From Aspidiotus rigidus (Eukaryota; Arthropoda; Insecta; Hemiptera; Diaspididae), in assembly GCA_035079385.1 (NCBI GenBank), contig JAVHKY010000009.1:186001-250000 (forward strand): a DNA stretch of 64,000 bases. The letters run 5' to 3'. The translations under genes were made by a program, and so were the position numbers. Below, piece after piece: positions 35,681-49,029 of the stretch. Below the pieces are notes generated by a model. It was not told the DNA's origin and did not search any database. It saw only the letters and a list, made by a program, of their open reading frames with translations. Position 1 is the stretch's first letter. The number at the start of each line of letters is the position of its first letter.

Positions 35681-36301
35681 CCCGAAAATTTCACGATCGC
35701 ATTTTATAATATACCTTATAGGCCTTATCACTATAAAATACTTCAATAAGCTCGCAAAGTAAAAACAAATTAATTCATAAAATCACAATTATTGTGGAAT
35801 TCTGTTCTCTCTTTCCTACTTTTTTCGTTTTGTCCTCTTCTTCTTTTCCTTCGTTCATAGAAGAAGAACGCGCCGCGCCGCATCGAAAAGAACCAATATT
35901 TGATATTTTCCATTTTAGCAGGTATCCATCTATCTTTTTCACCGACCAACTGAGTTTGACAATTTGATTATAAATTTCAAAAGTCTTTGGAGCAAGCTAT
36001 CGCGATACAGATCGTATTCAAAGTGAAAGATAAGACGTTATACGAAGTTTAATTTAATTATTTGTATTAGTCTTCGCGAATGAATGTCGCGACAAACTGG
36101 CCAAGTTATCGTTTCGCCTACGTTCACTGGATATAAGATTTATGTATTTAGATATATGCGGTACGTACATAATATCTGAACGTTTATATACTATACTGTA
36201 TATTTAAAATGAATTTTAATGACAGCTTTTCCGACTAATTGAAACGCGTTCGAGAATGATGTCGCGCTTTCTGAGAAGATCTTCGTAGCTATGTACCAAT
36301 A

Positions 36302-36338
36302 TATAAATAGTAGGACTTCCGCACACTTAAATCAGTTT
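36302..36338 (+). promoter_or_regulatory. TATA box plus initiator core promoter
   Basis: TATAAATAG at 36302-36310 is followed by ATCAGTTTG. The initiator A falls at 36334, 32 bases after the first T of the TATA box, the usual arthropod spacing. A first ATG at 36381 opens a frame of about 40 codons (MYTRFVYDCSSAGTVGYIS). A possible splice donor (CTC|GTAAAA) lies just before it. The gene driven from here was not identified. Confidence 0.5.
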
Positions 36339-36339
36339 G

Positions 36340-39300
36340 TAGCTCATCAGTAGAAGTCATCGCTGTTTACAATCTCGTAAAATGTATACACGATTTGTCT
36401 ACGATTGTTCGTCCGCTGGTACTGTTGGCTATATAAGTACGATAGTGAAACTCGAAACGCAAAATAGAACTAGCTTCAGAATAATTAAGCGAACATACCT
36501 AGATTACCTACGTATAGTACAGCGTACTTGAGGGTGAGGACCTACTTCTTCCAGAAAGATGGGCACCATACATATACCTATACGTACACTAGAGGTACCT
36601 GTAGATATTCACACTGGCAGATGCGAATACGATTGGACAGAACCGCGATTCGAGAGAAAGAAGAGAAAAACGATGAACATATAGTTTCGTAATCAACTCT
36701 TATTGAAAATCGTTAGGTACCACGATAATTGTTTTATGTTAACGAAAACGATGGACACCAATTATTCTGTCTTTGAGATATCTTGGCGCGACCGTAGGTA
36801 CGTTTTACAGAAGTTACAATGCAGCGCAGCGCTCCGTTCGTCGTTAATATTGAACGAAAAGTCACGAGTAGGTACTGTAATAACGACATATTCGTGCAGA
36901 AAATTGACTTCTGATCGGCGATTTCTACCTTATTGTTGTCGCGAGTAAAATTATGAACCATAAAATTTAAAAGAACGTTATTACTACGCAGGTAACAAAC
37001 CTTTGAACTAATTACTGTATAATCAATGTGACACTCGAGGAAGATGAGAAGCTGATGTTCGATGAAAAGCACGATGACTTGAGGAAAGAAATTTTCCTTC
37101 CCCACCAATCCACACCCTTCTTCTTGCTTTTCTCTCATTTCGGATTCTCGGTAGTCGGTAATACAAAACGTTTCACAAGACTAGTCAGCAAACCAGTCCT
37201 TATGTTGGCTTTATCAAGTCTCTTCAAAGTCTCCGAACGTCTTTGACTGGATTCTAAACTGAGGAATAGTGTCGATTCTCATCAAGTAATGGGCAAAACC
37301 CTTATTTCAAATTCGGAGTACGATCAAAGAAAATTTTTATCTGTTTGTAAGGCATCGACCGACTCGAGTAATGATTATGTATGAAGTAATCTCTTGTCCA
37401 TAGAGAATAGAAAATTAGATTTTCAACGCATGTTGTTGGGTTCCAAACAATAAGAGAAACGTAGTGTAGGTAGCAGTAATAGGCATTCTATTATTGATCA
37501 TTACCGACTTTTTCATAATGTACTCGTATCATTGTTAACACGACGCACGGCTTTCCTCTGATAGTTTCGAAAACAGGGTTGAGGGATTGGCGTCGCTGAC
37601 GCTAGCTGCTCGTTCAAGCTATTAACATATCATAGATGAGTTTTTGAACACTTTAAAAGCACAGTAATTTTGGAACTTTGATATATATTTTCGCGTTGGT
37701 TACTAATGTTCCTTCTGCAGCCGTTATTTTTTCGCTACAATTTTGTGCACGCAAGAATAGATTGAGATGACGGGCTTTAAACTCGCGAGTACGAGAAGGT
37801 ATTTTATGGACGCAGAGTTAAGGTTTATACATATTGCGGTAATTCATTTGAGCATGTTCTGCATTCAAACCCGCATAACAGAAAATATAAGTATACCTAC
37901 TAGGAGAGATTCTCATCAAACGTGTGCGATACATCCGTATGTACGTATACGTCCATATACGATAATCGTCGTAGAGCTCTCTACTCCCTGCCGTCAATGA
38001 CATCGTGTTCTTTTTATATTTATGAAAATAATTTATCCTTAATAGGCTGCCATCTAATGACACATATTTTCCGTTAAGCGGTGTATATCGTACACTATAC
38101 TGTACACTTATAACCGCGTATGTGTATATAGGTAAGCAATTTTTTACGAATCGCCGTTTGAAATAACGAATAACTAAACGAGGATTCTTTAAAACGAATA
38201 TATTATTTCAGGAAAAAAAAAAAAATGAAAAGAAAAAAACGCGTTATTTAAAAGATTGAAAATATGGTTTGGCCGGTCTTACGACTTGCCTATGTGGCGC
38301 GATATTTCACTATATTATTTGTATTCGTACCAATGGAATGGTATACGGTACGTACAAATAATATTATAATATGATAGAAGGACGGATATAAGATTTGTAT
38401 GTACGAGCAGGGTATCACTGTTATAGCATGAAATTCAATAAAGTCTTTGTGGGAACAAATGACCTGTGGGATCTCTCGCTGAGTAGAACTAGCTTTCTAT
38501 GATAGAGCGTAATACTCGCGTTCCCCGCGTGCGTACGTACACGTACGCTGAGTCGCACCGCGCCGCGCCGTGCCGCGATCATGCTCAAGCTCGAGCACCC
38601 ACTTTACCTTCTCGGCGTACATATACTGTGTTGTATAATATTATAAAATACGCGTGTAAGTAACAAAGAAATTTCCTGGATACGTGTGAATATTGTTAAT
38701 TATCGGAAAAGGAAACTCAACTATCTTCTTCGAACGACGATAATGTTTTCTATTATATGTGAAGCTATATGTATATATAATACGAGTATATACCTCGATA
38801 CGATCTCTCGCCGATTTCTTTAATTGATTTCACGCTTTTTAAGCGTTTTAAATCGGTTTTCTTTTTTATACTTTAATTAAAGGTGATTTATTTTCGCGTT
38901 TACAGTACTTTATTTACATCGCACTGCGAGCCGATGAGCGTCGAATATCGCGAATAGGTACGAGGCGAATGGAGTGGTGGAGGCTGCCGATGTGGTTGCG
39001 GCTGGAACGACGACGCTGACGTGGCGTGGCGTGGCGTGGCGCGGCATGCGTGCGTGTTGTAATTTTTAGTGTTCCAACTCGAAGGTGCGATACTTTCAAT
39101 TGACAGACTCGGCCTTAGCCATACGCATTGTTGGTAATTAGCGTGTTGGCGGCCATATATTTGCTCACATATATACATAGACTAGGCATGCAGTATTATG
39201 CCTCTAATACCGTACACCCTAGATTCAAACCTTGAAACACTGCACTGCACAGTGAGTAGGTGACTGTAATCTGCACGTCAGACTACACATTCGCACCAAA

Positions 39301-39527
39301 TGTACCCAAGAGCGAGCGCGAACATTGCAGACAACCGACAAACTGACTTCAACAACCGTATAGAATTGGTTGATTTAGCTCAACTTATTACTGGCTTCAA
39401 CTTTCTAGTCCTGTTGAATGCTCGTAGGTCATGTTTGTTTCTTTGAGAAGTTTTCAGCGAAATAAAACGAAGAAATAGCGACACAAGCTTGGCGTGACGA
39501 TGAAAAAGAAGAAGAAATCGGATATCA
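36340..39527. other. intergenic or intronic DNA with CpG-rich patches
   Basis: CpG-rich segments at 38515-38600 and 39000-39055 (the latter with four GTGGC units) stand out from the AT-rich background. A similar patch is at 35868-35886. They may be regulatory. No conserved exon was recognised. Confidence 0.4.
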
Positions 39528-39536
39528 GACAGGTGC

Positions 39537-40416
39537 CGTATTCCGAAAATTAATCGGATGAAAATTTATAGGACAGAAAATTAATCGCACAAAAATTTTC
39601 CGCTCAATTTTTCGAGGATATTTTCTAGAACTTGAAAAGATACTTGGATTTGAAGTCAGCGTTCCGTCATCAAAATTGGGTTCGTCATCTTGCACATTTC
39701 AGATAGCTTTTGTTCCAGTGTCGCAGGTTGTGGCTGCGTTCAACGCGTACTGGATGCCGGAATAATCTCTTCAGAGGCCGAGGATGTTGTCCAATGTTTT
39801 GAGGACACTTGGATCGGTAGGCCTCAACAAAGAGGGCGACGGAATCCGAAGTTTCCTCTTGCAATGTGGAATGTTTACGAACATGCAATGAAATCCATGC
39901 CGAAAACCAACAATAGCGTCCAGGATTGACATGTGTCCACCACAACATTTTGAAGTTCCTTGAAACCCTACATCGTGAGCAGAATCTCATTGAAGCGACT
40001 TCAGAACAGAGGTCATCGCGGGAAATGGAAATCCTCTTCCGAAAAAGAGGAAGTACCTGGATAGTGCTAGAAGACTGAAAGGTTTGGTCGCGCGTTATTT
40101 TGACATTACGAACGACGTTGATAATTATAATGCTGATGATGATAATTGAGTTTCTGAGGAAACACCCATTCTCGTATATTCAAGAGGAATTGCCCACAAC
40201 ATTTCATTTACCTCATGATATTTTTATACACTGTTAATTTTTTTTACGGGTTACTACTGATGAATTTTTTATCCATGCGATCAATTTTTGTGCAATAAAT
40301 GTGCTATAAATTCTAATTCTATAAATTTTCGTCTGCGATTAATTTTCGTCCACTATAAGTTTTCATTCGATAAATTTTCTGCTATAAATTTTTGTGCGAT
40401 TAATTTTCGTGGAACC
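39537..40416 (+). mobile_element. MULE (Mutator-like) element, 880 bp, 9-bp target duplication
   Basis: The left end CGTATTCCGAAAATTAATCG pairs with the inverted right end GGTTCCACGAAAATTAATCG. Both are followed by further AATTTATAG / AATTAATCG short repeats. Identical 9-bp GACAGGTGC lies on both sides (39528-39536, 40417-40425), the size typical of MULE insertions. The interior holds transposase remnants. Confidence 0.88.
39700..40076 (+). pseudogene. MULE transposase C-terminal relic
   Basis: After AFVPVSQVVAAF a frameshift leads into EDVVQCFEDTWIGRPQQRGR, then FPLAMWNVYEHAMKSMPKTN and NSVQ. MULE transposases in animals carry F-E-D-x-x-I-G, W-N-V-Y and T-N-N-S-V-E-x-W-H in this order. The codon where the invariant W of the last motif should stand is TGA, and the frame stays broken afterwards. 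The copy is dead. Confidence 0.75.
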
Positions 40417-40425
40417 GACAGGTGC

Positions 40426-41499
40426 ATACTACCGCTGTACGAGAAAAAGAGCTCAAGAGGTCAACAATTATACCCTGTCAACAGAATTTAATAGGTACGG
40501 TAATCTAAAACAGTATTGAAACATATGTGACATACATAAAGTTGGCACTTTATCTTATATTTTTTTGTTTTCGCGCAAATTTTTCCAAAGAATAGACTAG
40601 TTTACTCATGTAAGTGTTTGCATACATATTTAATTACTTATCCACTGCATGAACTATGGTTCCGCGATTTTTCACCTATATTATTCATAATAGGTGTACA
40701 ATTTTATACTCTTCAAAGTCCACCCAGTACGCGACTAATCGTGGATTCTCACCATTTTAATGAATGCTCATGATGCTTCTACTCGTGTTTTTTTTTTTTT
40801 TTTTTCTCTTCTCTCTTAAAAATCAGTACTCAAGTTTCATTTTTTGATTCAAACAAATTTGTAAGTCAAGTATACGTACGTAGGTACCTCTAGATCTTGT
40901 CGGACTTTCTTGACATTCGGATAATACATGGTCGAATAGATATTACTACGTCTTATAATGTTGGAGATGAGGAAAAATGAACGCATTCTTCCTGCTATAT
41001 TTATGGAACGAACTAATCTAATTGTCCTTCCAGAAGACTCGAGTTTTAGATACGAAATAGATAATTCCTGTATAGTTATTCGACGACACGACCTGAACAG
41101 CGTCATTTTTTTCCAATACCTACAGCGGTAGGAGAGCGCAATTTAATTCAGCCCCCGTCCTATCAGTATTCCTGTACGAATGCGATTTACAGGGCGTATT
41201 ATCACAACGAATACTAATTTAGTGCTCTCGCATCTTTTTCTAGCATCGGCATACAAATTACGAACATTTTAATGCGACTCCTATACATATATACATAGCT
41301 AGATACGGCACATTTATACTGTACGAGGATCGTATCGTTTTTGAGAAACTCTCGATCCGTCACTCTTAATTAACGACTAAAATATCGTACTGTGGACCGT
41401 ATAACATTGAACAAAATATCGGATCATATAATACAAAACGATAGATTATTATTTAATTAGCTTCGGACGGATTCGAGTGAACTTAATTGGTTACCGCGG

Positions 41500-41536
<37 letters not shown>

Positions 41537-44471
41537 GAGAGTTCATTATGTAGCCTATTATACGACTACCTAGTAAAACGTGAGGTGATCAAAATGATGC
41601 GGCAACAAGGAATGCTTTATCAGTTAACCATTTCGTCACGTTCTTTAAATCATTCTCACCATACTGTAATATTATTTTTCAATAAAATTTCACCCTGTTC
41701 CGAACACATCGTTAATCCTCACGCCTTTCTATCTCACGAATTTTCGTTAGCAGCTCGACCACCAATCAAATGAAATGATGACTCATTTACACAATTCAGA
41801 ATCGGCACAAAAGTTGAAAATTCTATAAACCTTAAATTTTCTAGAAACGGGTTTCTCTTCATTCGTCAGGCTTTCGCGTGCGTCCGTAGATGACTGGATG
41901 TCAAGAAAATTCAAAAAAGTGGATTTGAAAAACTCAGTGCTCAGTAAGATAATATGAGCACAATAATTCCTATTTGAATAATAATTAAATTATGAAACTC
42001 ATACCGTATATGATTTACCAAATGGATAACTATCCCTGAATGATAGGTGTTCGGGGGTAAAATAAAGACTTAGAGGTAACGACTACTTCAGAGTTTGAGA
42101 CGTGTCTCCGCTCTGGAGTGATGTATTTTAGGAATTTTCATTATGAACGGAACGTGTTTTTCTAGGAACGGATATAAGTTTCTTACATAGGAAACTATAA
42201 TAAAATTGATTTGTATACTTCCAGAACGTTAATCGTAAAAATGTAATATTATAAAAATAATTAAAGATCGAAAAAACTGAGGTTTAATGGGATTAAGAAT
42301 AGAAAGAAACGTCTGGTTTATTTTCTAGCGCTACCTGAAATGATCCAATTTCCTAAGCGTTTGTATCCGTCAGTTTGTCATTCGCTGATGTACAGCTCAT
42401 ACCGCATGCTTTTCGAGACGTACTTATATTTTTGCGAATATGACATCTGACAAAAAAATGCCTCCGATTATTTATTCGGGCTTTATGACCTGATAACAGC
42501 GTCCATTTGGTTCGTTCCAATCTCACGATCGTATAATATCCTCATTGAGGTGGTCATTTTTTTCATCTACTGCAAATCTACAACATTGTGCCTTATAATA
42601 TACACACTCTGGACAATCCTTTTCTTAGTGCGGTCACTTTTGGTAGTTGTACTTTCCACTGAAGAATATTTTGTACGATGATGTCTTACGAGCATTTAGA
42701 GACACTGATTTCAGAACGCGTTGGCGGAGAATTATATGATGTATAGGTACTCATTTTCAAAGTATGTATCCAAGAAAAGAAATGTCATAACTTGTATTTG
42801 GAAGGAGATTCTCGTGTCTTTAAAGTTTGTACCCACACTGAAGCAAAGACGTGTTTTCTTTAGAAAAAGACGCGAGTTTTTGTCGTGATAATACCTTCAA
42901 TTCTGGAGTACGAGTACACAAATCTATATTTTTATTACATCATAACACGTTCGCGCAAATGACGTTGTTATGCCTCAGTTTTGAGGGTAAAAGGTATATC
43001 GTTTTTGAGATGCGAAGTGATAACAAAGAAAGCGGGACAAAAAGGATGGCATCGTCACACCCTCTGCAAGAAGAACATGGCAATAATGCGAGTTTCTTGT
43101 AATTTTGAAAGGAGTTTCCTTTCCCTATATATGCGGTGAATGCAAGTTCCAATTGACTCATTCGTTCACTTATAATCAAACTACTCGTAGAATGAATTCG
43201 GACATCACTCGCCTTCGCTCGTTTTGCAAATCTTCGCACTTTTATACACTTTGTAATAAGAATAAACATGGACATTAATTTTTAAAATAAATATTATAAT
43301 ATTCTCTTTGGTAGGATTTCGATATCTGCCCTATATAAGGACGGATCGATTAGGTAAAAAAAATATTCTCTTTGACGCGATGCGACGGTTTGACTGGCGG
43401 AATTGGCGGTGAAAATAGTGAATAATTGAATAGAAAATACAGCGGCGTATTTTCACTTTATTTTACGATCGTTTACGCACGAGTTAGGCGATATTACGAC
43501 GTACGAGCGCGCGCTCGTTGCGGACGTTGACGGGGAAAAATTGTTTGCATTTCATTTGACGAGACGTATGGGAAGGAGGAGTCAAGCTACACGATTCGTC
43601 TTGCAATTATACGAAATTTCAATCATTCGCATAAATTGAAAGCGTAAAAAATTTTCTTCGCGTAATGTTTCTGATAAATATTTTTTTTCCTCGATGGTCG
43701 TCACGCTGCATCAGCAACAGCCGTATCTTAACGTGCTCAACGCCACGTCGCGCCAGCAAGAATGCGCATATACACCTACGAACGGAAAAGGTGGAAAATG
43801 ATGATAGGTACGAAAAGAGAGGAAGAAAAAGCCGCGTACGTGTGCTTGAAAGTTCGCGAAGATAATAATACACGAATGTGATCGTAATTTTGTAGGACAC
43901 TACCGCCGTGACTAATAAAGAGTTGTAGCAGTCTGTCCGGTGGTGCCCTCTGACGGGAAGCTGCGGTCCAACTGGTACAGAAAACAGGTTGAACTTGCCT
44001 CGGGGAGAAGATGTTTCAATAGGGAGAAAAAGAAGCGACTTTCGAGTTTCATTGACAACGTACAAGCGTGTTCAAATCGTCTATACCGGGTAAAAATTCA
44101 ACTCGTGGGTATCGTTTCGAACCAGTTCGCATAAAATTACGTAGACCACGCTCCTAGTGCAATATGGGCTCGTATATTTTTCTTTTATGATGATACTTTA
44201 TTTCCGGTACAATTAAATTTCAACATCGTTTTTGAGTTTTATTCGCTGATTTTAAAATTTTCAATCGCACAAATACCGAATCGTAATGGTTCATTCCTGT
44301 TTCTGTTACTTCGTTTATTTCTCAATAATTATCATTTCTGTACTGTGAAGTGTAGAAACCTATTCTTTCGAAGTTTATTCTTAAATTTCATTTCCCGCAT
44401 TAGCCGGCGAATTTTTAGTATCGTTCCGCGCTAGTTTCGCTCATTTAGCATGAACAAGGGATAAATTTCAG
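40426..44471. other. no gene recognised; (TA)n microsatellite inside
   Basis: A (TA)15 run lies at 41503-41532. A TATATAAGG TATA-like box at 43334 has no clear initiator. A CpG-rich patch lies at 43500-43530. The 148-codon minus-strand frame at 43619-44065 lacks any motif. Confidence 0.4.
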
Positions 44472-44572
44472 ATGAGTAATGCCGACAAGTTATGGATCAT
44501 CAGGGAGCCACAGGCCCCTCGGTACCTGCGCGATGGTGGGGCCCAAGTACTACTGTAGCCAATGCAGATGTC
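44472..44572 (+). CDS. candidate first coding exon of a zinc-finger protein
   Basis: The segment is bounded by an AATTTCAG acceptor and a strong GTAAGT donor, and is far more GC-rich than its surroundings. From the ATG at 44479 it reads MPTSYGSSGSHRPLG, then TCAMVGPKYYCSQCRC, and ends in phase 1. The closing Y-x-C-x2-C looks like the start of a C2H2 finger split by an intron. Short alternative C-terminal exons of longitudinals-lacking-type BTB genes have this arrangement. The other frame that starts at 44472 meets a stop. The next exon was not found. Confidence 0.45.
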
Positions 44573-45843
44573 GTAAGTATACATTTTTTCATCGTACCTA
44601 TAGCAACTGCTCTAATATGATGAGAACAGTGTATTTGACCTGTTTATGAACACGGCATGCGCGTGAGTCATGTTTTCAACGTGAGGAAAATCATCCCAAA
44701 AATATTACCACAAACGAAAACTTTATTTATGAAAGAAAATTTTGTCTACTATTTTTCATTTTCTAGAACAAGACGATAGATCGACGGTAATTTTCTAAAA
44801 ATTTTGGTAAGCTGATTATTATTTTTGGGTGTTATCACATACATTTTTCTACTCACGAGTATATTTACGAGCAATTTCCTTGTCCGAAAATTTAATTATG
44901 ATTGCCGAGTTTATTTCTCTCCGCTATTTCGCATATCGTTAATATCATCATCTTCTGTATCAACTCTTATATAGTAAATGAATGCATCGAATTTATTTTG
45001 AATTCCCGCAGGATATATGCGATATGAGACAGAAGTCTATAAGTTTATCTACAGTAGTCAAATCTTTTAGTTTTTCATGTATCTACCGCGGAGTGAAAAT
45101 CTTTCAATGAATATTTGGCTTTGAAGACTGAAAATGGCGAACTTTAGGGACTAGCGAAATATACGTGTACGGGTAGATACCGGTGGGTACGTGCAACAGT
45201 GCAACAGTGCAACAGTACACGCATAATTATGATAAAATTTCTAATAGGCTAGGCGTGTTTAAATACCCCACCCACGTTTGCGACTCTGTTCTTTACGAAT
45301 AGCTGGTAAAAAATACGTTTTTTGCTAACAAAATCTTGATTCAAAAAAACATAAGATGATGACTTTAAAGATTCTGTAAAACCTACCGATGATGCAGTAT
45401 ATCTGAACAAATTTGTCGCAAGATTTTCACGATCTAAAGCATATTAGGAGCTGGGAAAAAAAGAGGTATAATGGTAGGCTATTTTGATATAGAGACTCAG
45501 AAAATTGAGTATAGGTACCGTTACATCGATACATTATACACGTTAGTTATTTGTAATCATGTTGCTTCAAATTAAAAATGGTATCCTCATAAGGAACTGT
45601 CCCGAATCAAATGTATAAGTTTAATTTTGATAAATTTAAAACAATATTTATATCCACAAACCAACAGTAAGGTATTATATTGAGAGAAGACCAACAAATT
45701 CGAGATAACGATGAGATATCAAATATTCTATCAACGCAAAATTTCAAGAGTGTTTGGAGTATTTGAAGAAAATATTTCTGTTCTCACATCCGGTTTCAGA
45801 TTATAATAAGAATATACTTAGCAATTACAGGTGGGATCACTAC
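44573..45843. other. no gene recognised
   Basis: Probably intron or intergenic DNA after the exon ending at 44572. A (GTGCAACA)3 run is at 45190-45216. Confidence 0.4.
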
Positions 45844-45851
45844 CTATAGAC

Positions 45852-46115
45852 CAGAGGCAGCGCTAGAAATCTCAAGTTGTGTAGGCCAGTCAGAGACTCA
45901 AATAATTCTGAAGAAAAACTTTTTGTATGGAAATTGCTCACATCATGTGATGTTTTGTGATAGTGGTGTGTTTGTATAACGTGTAGTCTATCATACACAA
46001 TGTATCAAGTAAATAGTTCATTAGCTTCTGGAAAAGTAGGTGAGAACAAGTAGTAGGCCACAAACTTTTTCGAGGAGGCCAAGCCTGACTGGCCTTTCCT
46101 ACAGCGCTGCCACTT
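45852..46115. mobile_element. 264-bp hAT-type MITE
   Basis: The ends CAGAGGCAGCGCTAG and, inverted, AAGTGGCAGCGCTGT share GGCAGCGCT. A second inner pair GGCCAGTCAG / CTGACTGGCC follows. The 8-bp duplication CTATAGAC flanks the element (45844-45851, 46116-46123). Confidence 0.85.
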
Positions 46116-46123
46116 CTATAGAC

Positions 46124-47612
46124 TGAAGAATGAAAAACTATAAGAATTTCAACTATACGCACGCTCTATCAGTGTGTATGGCGGGGGTGAATATTATTTT
46201 CGGGAGTATTGCGGGTACAACCGCTAAATTGCATATGCAATTACTGTATCTGATGACGAGAAAATTTTACCTCGTAAACATCTTTTTGTATCGCTGAGTA
46301 GAAGTTCGATTAACATAGGTAATTTTTACATTATAATCAGAACAATAAAGTCATTATAATATGGTGGAAAAAGGTTGATGATTTACACCTAGACATTTTT
46401 ACAGAAGCTTTATTTCTGTTCACCTAGTTTCAGAATTTTAGACGACAATGCCTTGTATTTGTGATCGGAATTTTTGAGACGGTCATCGGATTGTCTAAGC
46501 GATATAGAGGTATCTACAGGAACGCATAAGAAAAAAGAGAATTTTGTTGGGAGCGGCGTATATCATGCCTCATCATCAATACTGATTAGAGTACAAAAAA
46601 ATATATGAACTAAACTTAAGCGAGGGAAAGAGTCGCGTCGCGTTATCATTTCTTCAGAAGTACGTCGGATTTCAATTTCAGAGTAAAACTGAAGCGCACG
46701 CGCCCAATATTATCATGTTCCCAATTTAAGTAAGCAGGTATATGATAGTAACGTATGTACTAGTACGTTCGCTTCCTCCTTCACTGAAGTTATACCCGAA
46801 AGGGTCGATTCCGGTGTTGGAGGAAACAACATTAAATGCATACGCAACCCGCACCTACTTTACTATGGAGGACGGGCGGTGTTTTGCAAATGCAACACAA
46901 ACGCGATTATTAAAAAAAAAAACAAAAAAAACTTGTACGTTCGTGTACAAAGAATCAGCTTCTATTCAACAACAAGAAAGGATGTATACTGTTGGTCTAG
47001 TAAAGTAGCCTGGAAATAAACTCGAAAAGTTTCTAAACAATATTCTGATAGATTGTTTCACATTTTCAAATAGACTCACATCATCCTGAAATACACATAC
47101 GTATTTCGGAGAGATCTCGGTCGTTTGTGAACCTTGCAGAGAGTTCCCAGCTCAGAAAAGTGTATAACTTATTGTTCCGCGAGAAATATTTCTTTTTGAT
47201 TCGGCTGCATGATCACAGATATATAATAGAAAACCTAGATATCGGACTCGCCGAAAACTCTGTAAGTAGTGAAACTGCACGGGAGCAGTGCAGGGTACAC
47301 CACATTTAACACACGTCTTATGGAAATTCCTTAAAATTTCGAAATACGCTTTGTTTTCGATTAAGAACGCTACTAGAAAATTTATCTAAATATTTCAGCT
47401 TAAAAGAATTATTTTTCATTCACTTATTCAAGTTCAAAGTTGTACAGCGTCTTATGGGAATTTCAATGTTTTTCCAACTCTGATAAGCGACCGATCACTA
47501 ATATTTAATATGCGTTAAATGGCCAGTAAGATATCTACGTTCTCTATTATATTTTTGTGTGCATAATAATTATGTTATATTACACTTGATTCTTGGAACC
47601 ACAAAATCAATT
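46124..47612. other. no gene recognised
   Basis: The 88-codon plus-strand frame at 46742-47008 runs into an A-rich tract and has no motif. No exon-like GC-rich block is present. Confidence 0.4.
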
Positions 47613-47620
47613 GTTATATG

Positions 47621-47839
47621 TAGAGCCCGGATTTTTCGGTAAAATACCGAAAACGTAGATTATAAATACCGAAAGCATCATTTTTACCGAAAACTGGCCA
47701 TCAATTCGTCTAAAATATACCAATATTTACGCAAAATCATGTAAAAAATGGTCATTATTTCCTAAATACCGAATAATACCGAAAATCAAAGTTTTAGTAC
47801 CGAAAATTAAATTATAAATACCAAAAAATCCGGGCTCTA
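47621..47839. mobile_element. 219-bp hAT-type MITE
   Basis: Perfect 16-bp ends TAGAGCCCGGATTTTT and AAAAATCCGGGCTCTA enclose a series of ATACCGAAAA words. The 8-bp duplication GTTATATG flanks it (47613-47620, 47840-47847). Confidence 0.92.
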
Positions 47840-47847
47840 GTTATATG

Positions 47848-49029
47848 CAAGTGTAGTTGGCTAAGTAACTCTCTAACTCCTCAGCTTTGTTTGGCTACCA
47901 AACAAGGTTGAGAAGTTTAAGGGTATAAGCGCCTACACATGGCATGAACAGGCATTCTCTTTCATTCCGACGAAGCTCGAGGAACCTAAATGTATAAAGT
48001 AACGTTGACTGACAGAGACTGTTTCCTTCAATTCGTAACACAAGAGATCTTTCTGCATTTTTCAAAACAATCAAATTTGAGGTAAAAGGAATGGTTCAAA
48101 AATTTTAAACCATGAACAAATTAGGAACTAGCCGAATATGGCTTCGTCAATGAAGCGAATTTCGAACAGAAACCTTGACAGTGGTTAAAAAACCTTTTTC
48201 CTTAATTTATGTAATATTGTAGTATGCGCGGGTATATATTAGAACTTGTAAATGTTCCTTTTCATCACTTACATGCGATCAATGTGAGAGATATTAAATG
48301 AAGTTAGATGGATATAAAGAAAAACAATTGAGCCAGGGCCAGTTTATCAACTGGAATATTGACGACTGTTCGAAAATAAAATTTAGATATAATATTATGG
48401 CTCGAGAATCGAAATTCTTGCAAGTCCCCCGCCTATATCATATACAAGCAGAAATGCCCGTCCTTTGGACGGAACCCTGTACGTATCTAACCCAAGCCTG
48501 TAATTTCCTAAAGTTCGACGAACCCTCTTCACCTGTCCAACTACTCATTCTCAATTGTTACCCTATCTATTCTCTGATCCCTACCCCTCGTTGAGAGGCC
48601 CTCTCCATCTTTTTTAATATTTTCTTTCATCCTCAATGCTCATCTGGTATGTTCTCACAATTCGCTGGATCTGTGAAAATCACACTTCCACATCTAAACA
48701 CATTTACTTTCACTTGACTTGTGACCGTACCGCCCGCATTGTAACACTGAACTATATTTATCAACCAATCGTTAACTGTGAACTTATTGTCCTATTATTG
48801 TCTTCTCGCTGTTGGACGGCACTTTAAATCAATCTTTTAAAAAATTAATTAATTAATTAATAATCGTCAGCATCCGACTTGTCCCTGTGACAGCTCACTC
48901 ACCAAAAGAATTATTCTCTACAAAAGGTCGCATCCCGTTACTGATAATGTTCCCAACTGATATTAGGCAGTAACCACCCACTTAACGCTTTCCTATTTAT
49001 CCGACTCTCCTCTCTTCGACCCACTATTC
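47848..49029. other. degraded repeat DNA, pyrimidine-rich to the right
   Basis: From about 48420 the plus strand becomes C/T-rich and reads like decayed LINE sequence, leading into the relic at 49030. A (TTAA)n run is at 48842-48862. Confidence 0.4.

Noticed and set aside
36734..37138. 134-codon minus-strand frame with overlapping plus-strand frames
   Set aside because: No family resemblance and no splice-supported context; left out as fortuitous.
39685..39990. 101-codon minus-strand frame
   Set aside because: Antisense shadow of the MULE transposase relic.
43619..44065. 148-codon minus-strand frame
   Set aside because: Contains a hydrophobic stretch and many Arg but no recognisable domain; antisense frames of similar quality overlap it.
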